Assembly (NCBI GenBank): GCA_964548025.1 | Contig: CAZJRI010000004.1 | Location: 20,679-84,678, forward strand | Origin: JAHRVQ01 sp964548025 | GTDB taxonomy: Bacteria > Pseudomonadota > Gammaproteobacteria > Pseudomonadales > Azotimanducaceae | Direction: 5' to 3' | DNA: 64,000 nt | Shown: positions 62,813 through 64,000 of the stretch, one piece after another | How positions within the stretch are numbered: the first letter of the stretch is position 1 | How the letters are laid out: every line of letters begins with the position of its first letter | The notes under the pieces: model-generated | Database searches by the model: none | Seen by the model: only the letters and a program-made list of their open reading frames with translations | Told to the model about the DNA's origin: nothing | Made by a program: the position numbers and the translations under genes

Positions 62813-64000
62813 TTTCCCAGCACGTCCAGGATAAATGCATATTCAAGCGCGTCGGTTCGAAACCTGTCATATCGACCGGTTGAGCCAGAGTGCCCGCTAT
62901 CCATATCAATGTCGATCAACAGTCTGTTGTTGCCCTTATTATACTGACGCAATTTTGAGACCCATTTCACCGGCTCGAAATATTGAACCTGTGAGTCATA
63001 CAGCCCTGTAGTGACCAGCATATGGGGATAGTTCTGTTCCTGCACCTGGTCATACGGTGAATAAGAGAGCATATATTCATAGTATTTTTTTTGTTTTGGA
63101 TTTCCCCATTCTGCGAACTCACCGGTTGTCAGGGGTAGTGACTCATCGAGCATCGTTGTCAACAAATCCACGAACGGAACGTGCGAGATTATACCCAGAT
63201 ATTTATCCGGTGCTTCATTGGCAATCACACCCATAAGCAGCCCACCTGCGGAACCACCCGCTGCAAAAACCTTCTTCCCGTCGCCATAGCCAGCGGTAAC
63301 AATTGCGTCTGTTGCATCGATAAAGTCCCAAAAAGTATTTCTCTTACTCAGCAACTTACCCTGTTCATACCAGGCTCGACCCATTTCCTCTCCTCCTCGA
63401 ACGTGAACCAGAGCGAATACGAATCCTCTGTCAAGGAGTGATAACCGTTTGATATTGAAACTGGCATTGGTGGAAATACCGTAGGCACCATAGGCATAGA
63501 TATATAAGGGATTTCTGCCTTTGTTCATCATACTTTTTCGATAAACCAGTGATACAGGTACGCTTTGCCCGTCCCGCGCTGTAATCATTAACCGTTCAGA
63601 TTGATAGCGTGCAGGGTCGAATTCACCCAGCACCTCATCTTGTTTCAACAGACTTGAGTAGCCGGTTTTCATATCATATTCATAGACGGATTCAGGCGTT
63701 GTCAGGCTGGAATAAACATAACGCAGATATTCCGATTCCATTTCCGGATTTGAATGCAGGTAAACTGAATAAGCTGAATCAGAAAATTTAACACTGTCGT
63801 CTTCGCCGGTAGCCAGATTCACAACCCGGATTCTGGGTAGGCCTTCAAACCGTTCCACTACAACGAGATGGTCTTGAAATACCTCAAAATCCTGGAGAAG
63901 AACATCGTCTCGATGTTCAATGACTGTCTGCCAACGGGATTTGTCATCGAAGGTATCACCGGTGGTTTTTGCAACTCGAAAATTCTTCGCCTGCCAATTT
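62809..64000 (-). CDS. ptrB: Oligopeptidase B (S9A family), 5' part beyond window
   Basis: The frame stays open to the right edge, with NFRVAKTTGDTFDDKSRWQTVIEHRDDVLLQDFEVFQDHLVVVERFEG matching oligopeptidase B in short blocks, so the GTG at 63858 is not the real start. About 397 C-terminal residues are visible. The catalytic Ser is in FAAGGSAGGLLMG, and Asp and His are expected near VTTGLYDSQVQYFEP and MDSGHSGSTGRYD. It cleaves peptides after basic residues in the cytosol. The kinase-like gene overlaps its stop. Confidence 0.93.
   Translation of the reverse strand, partial: NWQAKNFRVAKTTGDTFDDKSRWQTVIEHRDDVLLQDFEVFQDHLVVVERFEGLPRIRVVNLATGEDDSVKFSDSAYSVYLHSNPEMESEYLRYVYSSLTTPESVYEYDMKTGYSSLLKQDEVLGEFDPARYQSERLMITARDGQSVPVSLVYRKSMMNKGRNPLYIYAYGAYGISTNASFNIKRLSLLDRGFVFALVHVRGGEEMGRAWYEQGKLLSKRNTFWDFIDATDAIVTAGYGDGKKVFAAGGSAGGLLMGVIANEAPDKYLGIISHVPFVDLLTTMLDESLPLTTGEFAEWGNPKQKKYYEYMLSYSPYDQVQEQNYPHMLVTTGLYDSQVQYFEPVKWVSKLRQYNKGNNRLLIDIDMDSGHSGSTGRYDRFRTDALEYAFILDVLGK

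Noticed and set aside
63858..63858. GTG at 63858 as the start of the S9 peptidase
   Set aside because: The frame remains open to the right edge and continues to match oligopeptidase B, so the gene is truncated by the window.

Overview
The window reads as chromosomal DNA of a free-living, probably marine gammaproteobacterium (inference). The first 12 kb carries the block clpA-clpS-cspD-icd-(rluE)-nudJ-mnmA-hflD-purB-roxA, an order known from Pseudomonas and, in part, E. coli. The pairs thrH/cysH and cysB/tauE also fit this class. Three runs of N (45791-45800, 48201-48264, 55915-55924) show that it is a draft scaffold. No rRNA, tRNA, CRISPR, insertion sequence or prophage was recognised.

Layout. 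1-9.3 kb: ClpAP protease with its adaptor, a CspD-like protein, isocitrate dehydrogenase, and RNA-modification and purine genes, interrupted by an inverted moaC-moaD-moaE cassette. 9.3-14.6 kb: ribosomal oxygenase-like protein, an unusual double-GNAT/PLD-like fusion, RraA, a lytic transglycosylase, a VOC protein and ThrH. 14.8-17.8 kb: sulfur assimilation (CysH, a thioredoxin-like partner, CysB, a TauE-type exporter). 17.9-22.5 kb: a nucleotidase, then a tightly overlapping operon VWA - membrane DnaJ - RDD - unknown - GST - Gph. 22.5-27.5 kb: hybrid histidine kinase, two SDR enzymes, and metA behind a promoter, a SAM-II riboswitch and an intrinsic terminator. 27.8-32.7 kb: cyclic-nucleotide-binding protein, HlyD-type adaptor, C39-peptidase ABC exporter and secreted S1/P1 nuclease. 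32.8-36.8 kb: NTT-like carrier, a SerC of the type common in Alphaproteobacteria, a 33-residue basic peptide and an RDD protein. 36.9-40.7 kb: SMP-30-type lactonase coupled to a tripartite tricarboxylate transporter. 40.9-47.2 kb: RsgA, then a complete TonB2-type energy-transduction operon (DUF3450, long ExbB, ExbB, ExbD, TonB, TPR). 47.6-64 kb: M16 and S41 peptidases, AGCS symporter, DUF429, glutathione reductase, DOMON-like protein, NamZ-like muramidase, LeuB-like dehydrogenase, a CinA-like/NadD-like fusion, a WaaP/Kdo-kinase-like protein and oligopeptidase B (cut by the window end).

The most notable observations are the metA leader (SAM-II aptamer followed by a terminator rather than a ribosome-binding site, with a possible 7-bp competing helix), the CinA-like/NMNAT-like fusion, the GNAT-GNAT-PLD fusion, the extra extramembrane segment in the AGCS symporter, three short tandem repeats abutting gene ends or starts, and a small lysine-rich peptide gene. 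No wholly new multi-gene system can be claimed from sequence reading alone.
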